From assembly GCA_950022655.1 (NCBI GenBank), contig OX465587.1, forward strand, positions 29,949,716-30,013,715: a stretch of 64,000 nucleotides of DNA, read 5' to 3'. The position numbers and the translations under genes are program-made. The notes beneath the pieces were generated by a model that ran no database searches, was not told where the DNA came from, and was given only the letters and a program-made list of their open reading frames with translations. The DNA is from Alentia gelatinosa (Eukaryota; Annelida; Polychaeta; Phyllodocida; Polynoidae). Positions 41,269 through 51,175 of this stretch are shown piece after piece (position 1 is the first letter of the stretch; each line of letters opens with the position of its first letter).

Positions 41269-41626
41269 CTGGTCTAATTTCCCTTTATTATATTTATTTG
41301 AAATATTTCAAATTCATAGTAATATAATCTTTTTCGCTATTCAAAGTCCATCCATGCAGTCGCCACATATCTAGTTGTCTAGTGTAAACGTCAGGTTAGA
41401 GTGTAAATTAATCAGACCACACACATCCAGCTGTTGTACCTGCAACAAGAATATATCTGGAGGTAGAGCAGTTTGTATGTCGTTTGTTTATAGTTGTGTG
41501 GAATCTGCCTAAGGATCTTGAAACCCAAGACAGCTTCCCCTCATGAGAGGACCCCTCCCCTTGACAAAGATCTAGCACAACTCATAGCAATACGTCTATT
41601 CTCAAGATGGTTATTTCCCAGTGTTA

Positions 41627-41803
41627 GGCTTGGCGTCCACCTACTAAGATAGAAATTTAGACCTACCGATATGGCACCGATACAAAAAGGCAATATAGGA
41701 GATATATTGGGAAGGTGCAAAATCGTAGACATCTGTCTAGACATGCCAATCCCCCATGCATCGTAACATTTGACTTTTTTCAGTGCCTAATCGCAGAAAC
41801 GTG
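41627..41803. mobile_element. MITE family A, copy 8 (truncated by microsatellite)
   Basis: Left TIR GGCTTGGCGTCCACC after TTA; homology to the family stops at CGCAGAAACGTGGATAATG, where the microsatellite begins. The right half was not found beyond the Ngaro insertion. Confidence 0.8.
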
Positions 41804-41950
41804 GATAATGATAATGATGATAAAGATAATGGTGATAATAATAACAATAACAATAATAATAATGAAAATGATAATAATGAAAATGAAAATAATGATAAGG
41901 ATATCAATAAAAACAATAGCACTTATGATAATAACAACAAAAATAATAAT
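41804..41950. repeat. GAT/AAT/AAC microsatellite (left target of Ngaro)
   Basis: Irregular trinucleotide-like run of GATAAT, AATAAC and AAAATGATA units. The same type of run continues at 47415, so the element split a microsatellite. Confidence 0.85.
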
Positions 41951-42090
41951 AATTAACAAACACCGGGCTGCAGAAAAAATGTATTTATTGCACATGGAAT
42001 TATAAAACATCGCATGATAAAAGCAGATAAACACATTTCAGATAAAACGATAAAACGATAAGAGAGATAAACGATTACACATTATGAGCC
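41951..42090 (-). repeat. Ngaro split repeat B2 (element 3' end)
   Basis: 140 bp copy of B1, ending in AATTAACAAACACCGGG (plus strand) next to the AAT microsatellite. A 46-bp spacer with four GTGG-type units separates it from A2. Confidence 0.88.
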
Positions 42091-42136
42091 CTATGGCGAT
42101 AGGTAAAAATAGTAAAAGGTGTGGGTGGGTGGGTGG

Positions 42137-42346
42137 GTAAAGAAAAAATTCCCATGCACCGACAGTGAGTGCAATATCAGGAATGACGCTAGTAGAGGCG
42201 TCAGCTGGTCACGTGACCAGGGAAGTAATTAACATAAATGTTCGATTAACCACCTCAGTGTTACCTGTTACACAAGTACGTTCGATTAGAAATGAGAGAA
42301 GACAGCCCGGCAGTAAATTATATGCAATTTACAATTACTGCACAAT
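42137..42346 (-). repeat. Ngaro split repeat A2
   Basis: 210 bp copy of A1 located between B1 and B2, as required for template switching in the Ngaro replication model. Confidence 0.9.
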
Positions 42347-42483
42347 TAACAAACACCGGGCTGCAGAAAAAATGTATTTATTGCACATGGAATTATAAAA
42401 CATCGCATGATAAAAGCAGATAAACACATTTCAGATAAAACGATAAAACGATAAGAGAGATAAACGATTACACATTATGAGCC
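42344..42483 (-). repeat. Ngaro split repeat B1
   Basis: 140 bp; identical by eye to B2. It overlaps the recombinase stop codon and shares three bases with A2. Confidence 0.9.
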
Positions 42484-43478
42484 AAAGAGGAGGCTAGTGC
42501 AGTAGAGGTCTGGGGAGGGACCGGCTTGGGTACATATGCCCGGAAGCCCCCGACCGAGGTCCAGGCCCCGTGGGCCATTATTTTGTCCTCGGGGACGCCC
42601 GAAAACGCTGCTTGTTGGGCTCCCATCCTCCTGAGGGCATGGAGGGTAAACGAGTGCCATTGTGGGTATCCTGTCGCCCGGAGGGCTGATCGTACAACCG
42701 GAAGTATGGCGTCAGGTCGTAGAGGGGCGCCGCACCTAGATACAAAGGCCGCGGCGGAGGGGAGCGCCGGGACGGAGTCGCGGTATCTCTCCCATGCCCC
42801 GACCGGGCAGAAAGCGCCGTTGATGCGCGCCACGGGTAATGAGAAAAAACTCGCCGGTCCGGCCGATGTCTTTGTCGAGCGGACCGTTATGTTTAGGCCC
42901 TCGTCCGAGACCACAATGTCCCTGCGGCGCAGGGTATGAAGAGAGGCCCCGACAGGCCCTGTCGTGAGGAGATTTGACTGACGTAATAGCGTCGTGTAGC
43001 CGAGGAGGAGAAGGGACCGGGCCGCCAGCTGGACCGGCCCGGGGGCATCCAGCGCCATTAGCACGACTTTGAAAATGTCCAGCGGGACCGGGGCGGCCGG
43101 AGACGTCTGGTGCGAGGATAAGCGCTGGGCGCCCTTTATAGCGCGAGTAACGAGGATGGACTCGCAGACTCCGGTCGCGCTACCACTTGCCCGCAAAAAG
43201 GTCCGCGCCCCGGAGAAATAATTCCGGACAGACACCGGGCTTTTAAAGCTATTCGCCAAAAACTGGATGAAGAGGGCGAGTTGAGTCGGGGACGGGTCGA
43301 GGTGGTTGAAACTGTGTGCCATCATAAACGAGACGTATGCCTGCATCTGGCGATGTAGGTTCTGTGCGGTGCCGATGGATGCTGCTGCCGTCCACGAATT
43401 CCGGAGGGACGAGACGAGGCGGGGGTTTGCGTTATCTGGAACACATAAAAAGAAAAAACTACGTTGGAGACAACACAT
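42468..43478 (-). CDS. Ngaro tyrosine recombinase
   Basis: About 336 codons; integrates the circular DNA intermediate by strand exchange. The catalytic set is visible: Arg in YTTLLRQSNLL, Lys in VRSTKTS, HxxR in FTLHALRRMG, His/Trp in IMAHGAWTSVG and the nucleophile Tyr in FRAYVPK. The ATG at 43478 is available, but the first residues FFFLCVP come from a tract TTTTTTCTTTTTATGTG then TTCCAG|AT, an excellent splice acceptor, so the natural start may be spliced. The last codons (SLAHNV, stop TAA) lie inside repeat B1. Confidence 0.9.
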   Translation of the reverse strand: MCCLQRSFFFLCVPDNANPRLVSSLRNSWTAAASIGTAQNLHRQMQAYVSFMMAHSFNHLDPSPTQLALFIQFLANSFKSPVSVRNYFSGARTFLRASGSATGVCESILVTRAIKGAQRLSSHQTSPAAPVPLDIFKVVLMALDAPGPVQLAARSLLLLGYTTLLRQSNLLTTGPVGASLHTLRRRDIVVSDEGLNITVRSTKTSAGPASFFSLPVARINGAFCPVGAWERYRDSVPALPSAAAFVSRCGAPLRPDAILPVVRSALRATGYPQWHSFTLHALRRMGAQQAAFSGVPEDKIMAHGAWTSVGGFRAYVPKPVPPQTSTALASSLAHNV

Positions 43479-45405
43479 ATGATAGCGGTGCTGGATCTCG
43501 ACGGGACAGCTTTTGATCCTTAACTAATTTCAGGGCGAGTTTAGCCTTATCCTGGTCGAAACTCGCGCGGGAGAGGGCGTCTGCGAGAACGAGTTGGTCC
43601 CCCGGCTTATGAACTACGCGAATTATCACATCGTGGAGGGCTTCGATTAACGCGATTTCTCGCGCGCAGGCGGCCAAGATGGGGTCTCGAGTCCTTCCGG
43701 AGTTCAAAGCGTACATTGCCGCTGAATTATCTGTAGTGACTTGGATGATATGGCCTCGCGTTCCGGGTGGTCTCAGCGACTTGACCGAGAGGAGGCAGTT
43801 GATTGCCTCTATCTGGCTGATATGATACGCCTCTCGATACGCCTCTGGGAGGGGAATACTATAATACGTTTTTGCTGTCTCGCAAAAAGCGCCGAGGCCC
43901 CTCGGGCAGGCATCGCATTCAATCTCGACCGAGGGCCGGTCTTTGATGATCAGTTTTTTTCCGTTTGAGTTCTTCGCAAAGTCGGCAAACCAGACCAGGT
44001 CCTTCTTGCACTCGATGTCCAGCTCGACCGGGACGTCGTCCTGTGATCTTCGCAGTGTATCCAACAGCCGGGACATGTATCGTCGCGCCGGAGGAATGCA
44101 CTGGGATATATGGTTTAGTTTGCCGCAGATCGACTGTAATTGCTGCTTGGTGGCGTGAGTTTTCGTCTCCCAAGCCCGACATTCGTCTATGACGGCTTGG
44201 AGCTTGGTCTGGGGGATGGTGATTTGCATATCGATAGTGTCGATTGTAAAACCCAACCATTCGATATGAGTTGTGGGAAAGACAGATTTTTCCGGAGCCA
44301 GTTCCGCCCCCAGCCGCTGGCATATCTCCTCAAAGCCGGCAAAAGACCGGACAGCGGTAGAAAAATCTGAGTCGACGGAAACAAAATCATCTACATATGC
44401 CAACAATTGAGCGCCACACTTCTGGTTCATTACCCAGCATAAAGCGTTAGAAACTCTCTGCTGAGCTCCCCCGGAAAAACGACAGCCAAATGAAGGGCAG
44501 ATGTCCACGTAGTATTTCCCGTGTTGTTGGAGTCCGAGTAGGGGGTAGTCTAGCGGATCAATCCGGAGCTGGCGGTATGCCCTCCGGAGATCAGCTTTCC
44601 AGATGAGAGCGCCACGTCCGGCGCGTAGCACGAGGGTAGCAAGGTCCGCGATGGTAGGGAGGGTGTATTGGCTCTCATGCCCTTGGAAATAGTTCTTAGC
44701 GATCCCGTCGTTAACGCTAGCGCCTTTAGGGAAACTGAGATCCATTATTACGCGTCTCTCCATCGGGTCCCCCGGCTTAGGGCGAGTCAACAAAGGACTC
44801 ACCTGAGTCCAAGGCGAAAACGGAGGGGAGTCGAACGGTCCAAGCATAGCGCCTAGCCGTTTTTCTTTCGCTAAGAACGAGTCCACTGCCGCTGGAAAAG
44901 CGATAGCAGACGCGTGGTTCTTGTAGGTGGGTACTGGAGGTCTGTCGGCTGAATACGAGCTAGGCCAGCCAAAGCGAAGGTGGTCAACTATGCCTCGGTC
45001 GTGATAGCCGGTCAAAGCATCACTCCAGGCGTCACAGTTCATGTTTGAGGGAATCGGTATCCGGGCCCCCATGTAATTTGGGACTCCGGAACGGCGTACC
45101 TCCCTGTAGATACTCATATGATCCGGGGCGTTCCGGGCGGCGGCAGCTGAGGGGTGCGGCCAGGCCCTAAGCACCAATTTCATGTACTTCTTAGGGCTGA
45201 CTGGGATGGCCCGAGCGCCTCCAGCAGCCGGTCCAGTTACGCGAGAGTCCGTCTGGTCGTTCATTTCGACTGAGGCGTGACTGATGGTTCTCCGCGGAGT
45301 ACTTGTAGCAATTGGTGAAAGTCCTGTATCACGACTCAATGCCTCCACGGTGCCCTCCAGGTCGTTGGGGGCGAGAGCGGGGGGTGTGATAGGCACCTTC
45401 AACAC
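43459..45405 (-). CDS. Ngaro reverse transcriptase-RNase H
   Basis: About 648 codons copying element RNA into DNA. The RT domain shows the finger/palm motifs: VIMDLSFPKGASVNDGI, LIWKADLRRAYRQLRI (first catalytic Asp), and the YVDD box in LLAYVDDFVSVDSDF, followed by ELAPEKSVFPTTHIEWLGF. RNase H follows with IECDACPRGLGAF (Asp), SQIEAINCLL (Glu), TTDNSAAMYALNSG (Asp) and HKPGDQLVLADALSR (His/Asp). There is no ATG at the start: a stop TAA sits at the frame opening, directly before CAACAG|AATGTG. A pyrimidine-rich tract ends there, so entry by splicing is likely. The end overlaps the recombinase frame by about 20 nt. Confidence 0.92.
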   Translation of the reverse strand: MLKVPITPPALAPNDLEGTVEALSRDTGLSPIATSTPRRTISHASVEMNDQTDSRVTGPAAGGARAIPVSPKKYMKLVLRAWPHPSAAAARNAPDHMSIYREVRRSGVPNYMGARIPIPSNMNCDAWSDALTGYHDRGIVDHLRFGWPSSYSADRPPVPTYKNHASAIAFPAAVDSFLAKEKRLGAMLGPFDSPPFSPWTQVSPLLTRPKPGDPMERRVIMDLSFPKGASVNDGIAKNYFQGHESQYTLPTIADLATLVLRAGRGALIWKADLRRAYRQLRIDPLDYPLLGLQQHGKYYVDICPSFGCRFSGGAQQRVSNALCWVMNQKCGAQLLAYVDDFVSVDSDFSTAVRSFAGFEEICQRLGAELAPEKSVFPTTHIEWLGFTIDTIDMQITIPQTKLQAVIDECRAWETKTHATKQQLQSICGKLNHISQCIPPARRYMSRLLDTLRRSQDDVPVELDIECKKDLVWFADFAKNSNGKKLIIKDRPSVEIECDACPRGLGAFCETAKTYYSIPLPEAYREAYHISQIEAINCLLSVKSLRPPGTRGHIIQVTTDNSAAMYALNSGRTRDPILAACAREIALIEALHDVIIRVVHKPGDQLVLADALSRASFDQDKAKLALKLVKDQKLSRRDPAPLSYVLSPT

Positions 45406-45928
45406 ATTCTGTTGTTATGAAAACATTTGAAAAAACATGGACCGGGGGTATCGGTGCACCGACCGCTTCTCCAGGGTCGGGGAATTCCTCCCGTAGGGAG
45501 CCGATACCAATGTCCAAAGGCACAATTCCCTCCAGCCGTCGGTCTAAGGGCGCGTCCCGTGTGGGGCGGCACGGCGTGGAGGGGCCAGCTGGACCGGCCA
45601 CGGTCATGAGAACATGAGGAACAGGTCGATCACAAATGTCAGGAACATGAGAAACAACATGGTCAGAATCATTTGGTACAATAGAACATACACGTGAGAA
45701 AGAAGAAAGAACATCACAATCATTTTCAGGTTCAACAATACATCGCAAAGATACACTGTCATAGTCAGTCTGAGGGAGAACGCGTGCCGGGGTGCGACCA
45801 CGTGTGGGTTTGTTTTTGTTATGGTATTCGCCCACCACGTGACCAGTATGCACGTGACTCGCACTGTTTATGTTTGTCGAGAGCACGTGGCGTTTGCCGG
45901 CACGCGGAGAACAGAACCGTGTACACAA
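45329..45928 (-). CDS. Unassigned ORF between gag and RT in the Ngaro element
   Basis: About 200 codons open in a frame different from gag and RT, overlapping the start of the RT frame by some 80 bases. It has no good ATG at its beginning (the frame opens at TTG). Composition is Pro/Val/Asp-rich and I recognise no domain or protease motif. It could be the N-terminal part of the Pol protein reached by frameshift or splicing, or non-coding spacer. An intron with an acceptor at 45409 would remove most of it. Confidence 0.3.
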   Translation of the reverse strand: MCTRFCSPRAGKRHVLSTNINSASHVHTGHVVGEYHNKNKPTRGRTPARVLPQTDYDSVSLRCIVEPENDCDVLSSFSRVCSIVPNDSDHVVSHVPDICDRPVPHVLMTVAGPAGPSTPCRPTRDAPLDRRLEGIVPLDIGIGSLREEFPDPGEAVGAPIPPVHVFSNVFITTECVEGAYHTPRSRPQRPGGHRGGIES

Positions 45929-46041
45929 GTCGGGGCGGCGGTTGAAACATAAATGTGCACTGTCCGCGTCGCGTGAAAGCGCGCCCGACCTGGCAGAGTT
46001 ATAAAATACACGGGTTCTGTACCTTTTTGTCTTCCGGTCGT

Positions 46042-47130
46042 TTACTTCCCAAACCCCGGAGCAGCGGGGGCCTTTTGTCCGGACCGGCAGTTGATTTGGG
46101 GGTGCGGGAAAGTTGCCGCCTTGTTATGGAGACATGATACGCATATGTGCAGCTTCCGTATGCCTCCTTGCACGTGATGTGTAGCTTCCGGGCATTCGTC
46201 TCGCTGGTACGGCTGACATGGCGGCCCGGGGCGGGCCCTAGCCACATGATGCGGTAAGTCCATGGCGGTTTGTCCCGGTCTGGCTGCTTCCTTCACTTTC
46301 GGAGCTGTCGTCGCTTGGCCGCCTGGCACGTGAGCCAGCCGTGTTTGCAGTCGGTCAATTTCATACGAGTTTAACCACGTGATTCTTCCGTTCGCGACCC
46401 TGTCGCACACCTCCTCGGAAAAACAACGAACATTGACCCACGGGAAATCCCTGGCGTCGTCCAAGATGGCCTCCAGGTGGGCCCCCATGGCCTCCCGGGT
46501 CTCCTCGTCCGGGGCAATCTTTACTAATTGCAGGAAACCATAGGCGTACTCCGGGATAGTTAAATCGTCCACTCCCGTCTTAGTTCTCTTAGGGCCCCTA
46601 AATATAAAGTGGTGGGGCATCGTGCAGTTACCTTTGATTTCCGGTTGAAGAGCGGCCCGGACAGCCTGGGCCACCCGGTCCGCGGCGTCCCCCCGTAGAT
46701 CCAGGTCCGATATCCTCTCTGGGAGTACTGGCGTCGGTAGGCGGGCAGGGTGGTGAGGGTGGTTATACAAGCCCGAGCGGTGCTCGTGGTCACGGCTGGA
46801 CGAGCGGCGTGCGTCGTTTCCCGCGTGCCGGTCGGGCTGCCCTGGCGCCTTGTTAGAAGCGTCATGGGTATTAGAATTCCGGACAAGCTGCGATAGCATC
46901 GATGTAATGCTTTCCAGCCTGCCGTCGATCGCGTCAACTCTTCCGGCAACATCTTGAATTTCTGCTGCATTTCTTCTTGCCAATGGTCCGGAACTGGAGG
47001 AGGACGCCGGCGACCCAGGGCCGCCATCGTGGTCGCCATCTTGGTCTGACATGTTTGCCGGGTTCTCCTGGTTCTTTTTCCGGGTTTGACTCCGTTTTTT
47101 CGGAGAAGGCGCTTGCTTCCGTCTGGGCAT
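46042..47130 (-). CDS. Ngaro gag-like protein
   Basis: Starts at ATG 47130 (MPRRKQAPSPKKRSQTRKK); an upstream GTG- or ATG-type extension to 47223 is open but lies in the leader. The N-terminus is basic, then Asp/Gly/Ser-rich and disordered, a short helix (VDAIDGRLESITSMLSQLV) follows, then a globular middle. The C-terminal part has a Cys/His cluster of the type found in DIRS-group Gag: PPC, RDEC, THH, HICVSC, FPHPQINC. It probably packages element RNA. The stop codon lies in GGGAAGTAAACG, which also reads as a splice donor (GTAAAC). Confidence 0.8.
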   Translation of the reverse strand: MPRRKQAPSPKKRSQTRKKNQENPANMSDQDGDHDGGPGSPASSSSSGPLARRNAAEIQDVAGRVDAIDGRLESITSMLSQLVRNSNTHDASNKAPGQPDRHAGNDARRSSSRDHEHRSGLYNHPHHPARLPTPVLPERISDLDLRGDAADRVAQAVRAALQPEIKGNCTMPHHFIFRGPKRTKTGVDDLTIPEYAYGFLQLVKIAPDEETREAMGAHLEAILDDARDFPWVNVRCFSEEVCDRVANGRITWLNSYEIDRLQTRLAHVPGGQATTAPKVKEAARPGQTAMDLPHHVARARPGPPCQPYQRDECPEATHHVQGGIRKLHICVSCLHNKAATFPHPQINCRSGQKAPAAPGFGK

Positions 47131-47204
47131 CTTGTGCTCGTTAAAAGGTAGTAGTAGATGTGTTGGTAAAAACCGAAAACGGTAGTAAAAGTTTGAGCGG
47201 AGCA

Positions 47205-47414
47205 GTAAAGAAAAAATTCCCATGCACCGACAGTGAGTGCAATATCAGGAATGACGCTAGTAGAGGCATCAGCTGGTCACGTGACCAGGGAAGTAATTAA
47301 CATAAATGTTCGATTAACCACCTCAGTGTTACCTGTTACACAAGTACGTTCGATTAGAAATGAGAGAAGACAGCCCGGCAGTAAATTATATGCAATTTAC
47401 AATTACTGCACAAT
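47205..47414 (-). repeat. Ngaro split repeat A1
   Basis: 210 bp forming the 5' end of the element on the minus strand; it matches A2 5068 bp away with one substitution seen (GAGGCATCAG versus GAGGCGTCAG). Confidence 0.9.
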
Positions 47415-47495
47415 GATGATGATGATGATAATAATAATGATAATAATAATACTGATTACAATAATAGAAAAGATAATAATTATGACAATAACAAT
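47415..47495. repeat. GAT/AAT microsatellite (right target of Ngaro)
   Basis: GATGATGATGATGATAATAA-type run followed by degenerate AATAATAGAAAAGATAAT; the right half of the interrupted microsatellite. Confidence 0.85.
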
Positions 47496-47819
47496 ATATT
47501 GCACAGCAAACACGTAACTGTGAGTGTAGCCTGCCTCACAATAGTAAGAACGTCGTGTTGTTATGTGAGTCGGTAAGACATATCTACACCAGGTGGTAAA
47601 TGTGGAAGTGAATGTTGGTGTAGCGAGGCGGGGCGTGGGTGTTTAGACCTAGAGGTCACACTAAGTATACTACCAGGGGCTGAATTTACACACTCCTACG
47701 TTCACTACCCAGACCCAGGGTCAGTGTTGTCTCAATGGGGTTTATACTTCCTGTTAGCAACACATCTCTCACAGCCAGAATCTGTCTGTCTGTATCCCAG
47801 TTTTCATGTTCTCATAAGT

Positions 47820-47852
47820 GTGTCCGTCTCTCTGTCTCTCTCTCTGTGTCTC

Positions 47853-47923
<71 letters not shown>

Positions 47924-47965
47924 ATGTCAGCCTCTTGCTCTCTCTCTCTCTCTCTCTCTCTGTTT
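47820..47965. repeat. (CT)n / GTCTCTCT microsatellite
   Basis: Long pyrimidine run with interspersed GT and ATGTCAGCC; source of several spurious Ser/Leu-rich ORFs. Confidence 0.92.
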
Positions 47966-48842
47966 TTGCCTCTCCGGATGTCGCTATTTCTCTGAATCTC
48001 AGACCCATGCACAGATAATGAAATATATATTAGGTAAGTAATAAGTAAAACTGTGAGCTGGTGTATGGCAGAAATATAGGCGTATCCCATATGAAACGCC
48101 ATGGTAGTAAGACAGCTGTATCTAGCACACATGCTCCAGAGGGTGAAGGCAATTGGGAAGGAGCATTTGTGCCAGAAGGCCAGAAGGCCAGGTGAACAGT
48201 TCTTATCTGTATAGGGCTGATGAAGTCAAGAAGTTTTCTACCCACTACAACATACATGGATTTAAACTACAGTATTCCAGTGATAACTTACTTTAGTGTC
48301 TGTGACACATGTCAGGACTATTTCAACTACAGTTTGCTGAAGCTAGCCTCTCCCCACTACAGCATAGATTACTACACCACTACTGAATCCTTATGTATGA
48401 GAAGTGGTGTACTCTCTACACATCCCACAGGACTTATAAACTTTCCCCATCACAACCTTTATGTATCTAGGTTGCTTTTGTTGACTATGCTAATTTTTGT
48501 TTAGACAAATTATTACTTGAATATCAACTACACTTATTCTATTGATCCAAATATTTAAGTCTAATTATACAATTGCTACTATCTTATACTCAAATGTGAG
48601 CAACAATTTGGATACTACTTAATGTCAACAGATAGAGTATATGGTGCTACTCTAGATTACACTCTAGGTTAAGGTTGTTAGATAGCCAGATGGTGTCTAT
48701 ATAGACTGGAAAACCATTACTATGAGCTGGGATTGAATGCAAACAGGCATGAATTTACCTTTTAGATCACCAGGATGAATAAAATGATCTAAATGAAATA
48801 CATAATATCACTGTAAACCAGTGCTGCACGCTGGTCTACAGT
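47966..48842. other. No gene recognised
   Basis: Only short ORFs; no splice-supported coding similarity seen. Confidence 0.4.
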
Positions 48843-49020
48843 CCAGCCCAGTAGTACGACTTAAAGATGAAATCCAGGACATGATTTTTCTGCACACGAA
48901 AGGCTTTAGAGACAAATTTTTAAAAGCCTAGAGTTGTGACAGCTCCCTTTTATAACTCAATTACTTTTTCACCTCCAACAATGATAAACAGCTACTTGAG
49001 GACAAAGTGGCAGCGCCCAG
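48843..49020. repeat. Dispersed repeat family C, copy 3 (diverged)
   Basis: AAATCCAGGACATGATTTTTC and CTTTTTCACCTCCAACAATG blocks. Confidence 0.55.
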
Positions 49021-49149
49021 GGCACATTACCTAGGTGCCCTCGAGTGGTAGTATGTTCAGTGATAAGGCATTCGTTTATCTCGCTATTGCAGTGAACGTG
49101 GACCAGTTTCAGAGGTTTTCCATGTCTTAGTAATGATTCCATAAGTCCG

Positions 49150-49710
49150 ATGTTGCTTGAACCGGTGTTAACACTAGACGATTATCGACTGTGATTCTTG
49201 AATTTAGCACCACTAGACAACTTGCCCGACGTTTATACTAAGTGATTATAAGCAGTGATTCTTGAATATAGCACCACCTGACGACTTACCCGGCGTTTAC
49301 ACTAGACGATTATAGGCAGTGATTCTTGAATTTAGCACCGCCTGACGACTTACCAAGCATTTACACTAGACGATTATAGGTGGAGATTCTTGAATTTAGC
49401 ACCCCCTGACGACTTACCCGGTGTTTACACAAGACGATTATAGGAGGCGATTCTTGAATTTAACACCACCTGATGTCTTACCTGGTGTTGAAATGAGATG
49501 ACAATAGGAGCGATTATTGAATTTAGCACCACCTGATGTCTTACCTGGTGTTGAAATGAGATGATAATAGGAGGCGATTCTTGAATTTAGCACCACCTGA
49601 TGTCTTACCTGGTGTTGAAATGAGATGATTATAGGAGGCGATTCTTGTCTTACATGGTGTTGAAACGAGACGATCATAGGCAGCTATTCTTGAATTTAGC
49701 ACCACCATGT
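49150..49710. repeat. ~62-bp minisatellite of family Q sequence
   Basis: About eight units: GCGTTTACACTAGACGATTA, TAGGCAGTGATTCTTGAATT, TAGCACCACCTGACGACTTA. The inverse of one unit is in the family Q copy at 18 kb. Confidence 0.9.
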
Positions 49711-49940
49711 AAAGGTCTGGTCTCTACATCCCTATTGTAATCCATTAAATTGGTTTCTATGCCAAGAGTCTAATAAATTACCCATATCTGTTAGTACCAA
49801 AATGACTGCTTCAAGACATTTTGTAGCATGTCCTACCTGTCTTGTCTTTATGTTTACCATATTGCAGTCATATTGTAAACTCTAGAGCCCTAGACTAGCT
49901 AGGTGTAGACTTTAAGAAGAAGGGTGTGAGAACTCAAACA

Positions 49941-50832
49941 CAGAGGTACTATGTACTACTATGAGTCAAGAACTTAACTGATTTAGTTTGACAAGTGCAT
50001 CCAGTTTATATACACACAGCAGGTGGCATCTGGGTGACACCTGTGCTGGGATTGCTTGTTGGAACAACTGCCAATCAGGATTGACCAGTCTCGTTCCAGT
50101 CTGTTGCACATGCCAAGAAGGGCCGCTCATGTCACTAACAACTCAGATGTCAGTTTCATGTCAGAGCGCCCTGCCCCCATGTGGCCAGACTGGGAACTAG
50201 AGTGGGCAATAATGAAGGTGATTATACCATTTACTACATGACTACCAACATCAAGACAGGGAAGGAGCTACTACAGGATGGCAATGCAGTCATTTTGGTA
50301 CTAATAAATACGGGCAATTTATTCTCTTTGCATAGGAACCAATATAATTGGTCATGATAGGGGTGTATAAACTGGAACTTTATATGTTTGTTATGTGTTT
50401 TGTATACTGTTTTATGTAACATGCTTAGTGTTTATTTGTGTGTATGTGTATCTGTTAAGGTCATATTGTGAGTCCTGTCTTTTGTGTAATTTAGGATGTA
50501 AGGTCTGGAAAGCGAACATTTATCTTGTGTCAATAAACATATCTGTTTCCAAACCATATAGTGAATGGCATGTTTACCCTCATTATCACTCACTCTAGTT
50601 CCTAGTCTGCCCACATAGGGGCAGGTTATGCTGATATGGCACCTGAGTTGTCAGTGACATGAGTGGAACAAGACTGGTCATCCCTCATTGGCTGTTGCTT
50701 CAACAGCCAATCACAGCTCAGAGCTTGCAGGCTCAAACTGTAGCAAGATGCCACCTGCTGTCTATATATAATCTGTCATTAAAATCAGTTAAGTTCTTGG
50801 CTCATAGTAGTGCTTAGTACCTCTGTGATGGA
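49941..50832. mobile_element. Foldback element Z (~890 bp, ~280-bp arms)
   Basis: Ends CACAGAGGTACTATGTACTA and the inverse TAGTGCTTAGTACCTCTGTG. The arms stay complementary inward through GCAGGTGGCATCTGG / TGCCACCTGCTGTC and CACTCTAGTTCCTAGTCTGC / ACTGGGAACTAGAGTG. Core AT-rich, no transposase. Confidence 0.85.
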
Positions 50833-50929
50833 GTAAGATTATAAGTATGACTTTACGCCAATGACTTTTTCAAAATGGCCTGAATTATTCTAGACACCTG
50901 ACAATTCTGTAAAAACTCAGTCGTCAACT

Positions 50930-51175
50930 GCCTCCCTTTTTGTATTATGGCTCTTTGTTCTTATGAAATTCAACTGCCTTTCAATGTTTTACCATGGTTC
51001 CCTTGACTCTCTACACGCATCCGAGAGCAGGATGACATAATGATTAAACCCAGAACATGAGGTTTTTCACATGGAACACTTTATATACATATGTCAGCAA
51101 TGCTAGAGTTGTGACACTTCCCAATTATCACTCACTTCTTAAACACCTACTTTTTCACCACCTTCTCGTAGGAAT
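50930..51175. repeat. Dispersed repeat family C, copy 4
   Basis: GGCTCTTTGTTCTTATGAAA to CACTTCTTAAACACCTACTTT. A fragment of family X follows (51210-51360). Confidence 0.7.

Larger units (their letters stand above)
41951..47414 (-). mobile_element. Ngaro-type tyrosine-recombinase (DIRS order) retrotransposon, near-intact
   Basis: Reading on the minus strand: repeat A1 (47414-47205), gag, an unassigned ORF, RT-RNase H, tyrosine recombinase, then B1 (42483-42344), A2 (42346-42137), a 46-bp spacer and B2 (42090-41951). A1 and A2 are 210 bp with one difference seen; B1 and B2 are 140 bp and identical by eye. This A1-internal-B1-A2-B2 layout of split direct repeats is that of Ngaro elements. I see no methyltransferase domain, also as expected. 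Both ends abut GAT/AAT microsatellite sequence and there is no target duplication, as expected for recombinase-mediated insertion. Repeat identity and open frames suggest a young copy. Confidence 0.9.

Noticed and set aside
42165..42398. 77-codon ORF, and its twin at 47233
   Set aside because: Both lie in the A repeats of the Ngaro element, opposite to its coding strand.
42526..42939. 137-codon plus-strand ORF
   Set aside because: Antisense shadow of the tyrosine recombinase gene.
45694..46137. Plus-strand ORFs inside the Ngaro element
   Set aside because: Antisense to the gag-RT interval; no independent support.
47724..48132. Ser/Leu-rich and Arg/Glu-rich ORFs on both strands
   Set aside because: Products of the (CT)n microsatellite.
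49033..49110. tRNA-like or tRNA-derived SINE head
   Set aside because: GTGGTAGTATGTTCAGTGAT and a B-box-like GAACGTGGACCAG are suggestive, but the cloverleaf cannot be drawn convincingly.
49150..49710. CRISPR-like regular array
   Set aside because: Units are contiguous diverged minisatellite copies without distinct spacers, in an animal genome. The same applies to 62.2 kb and 6.2 kb.
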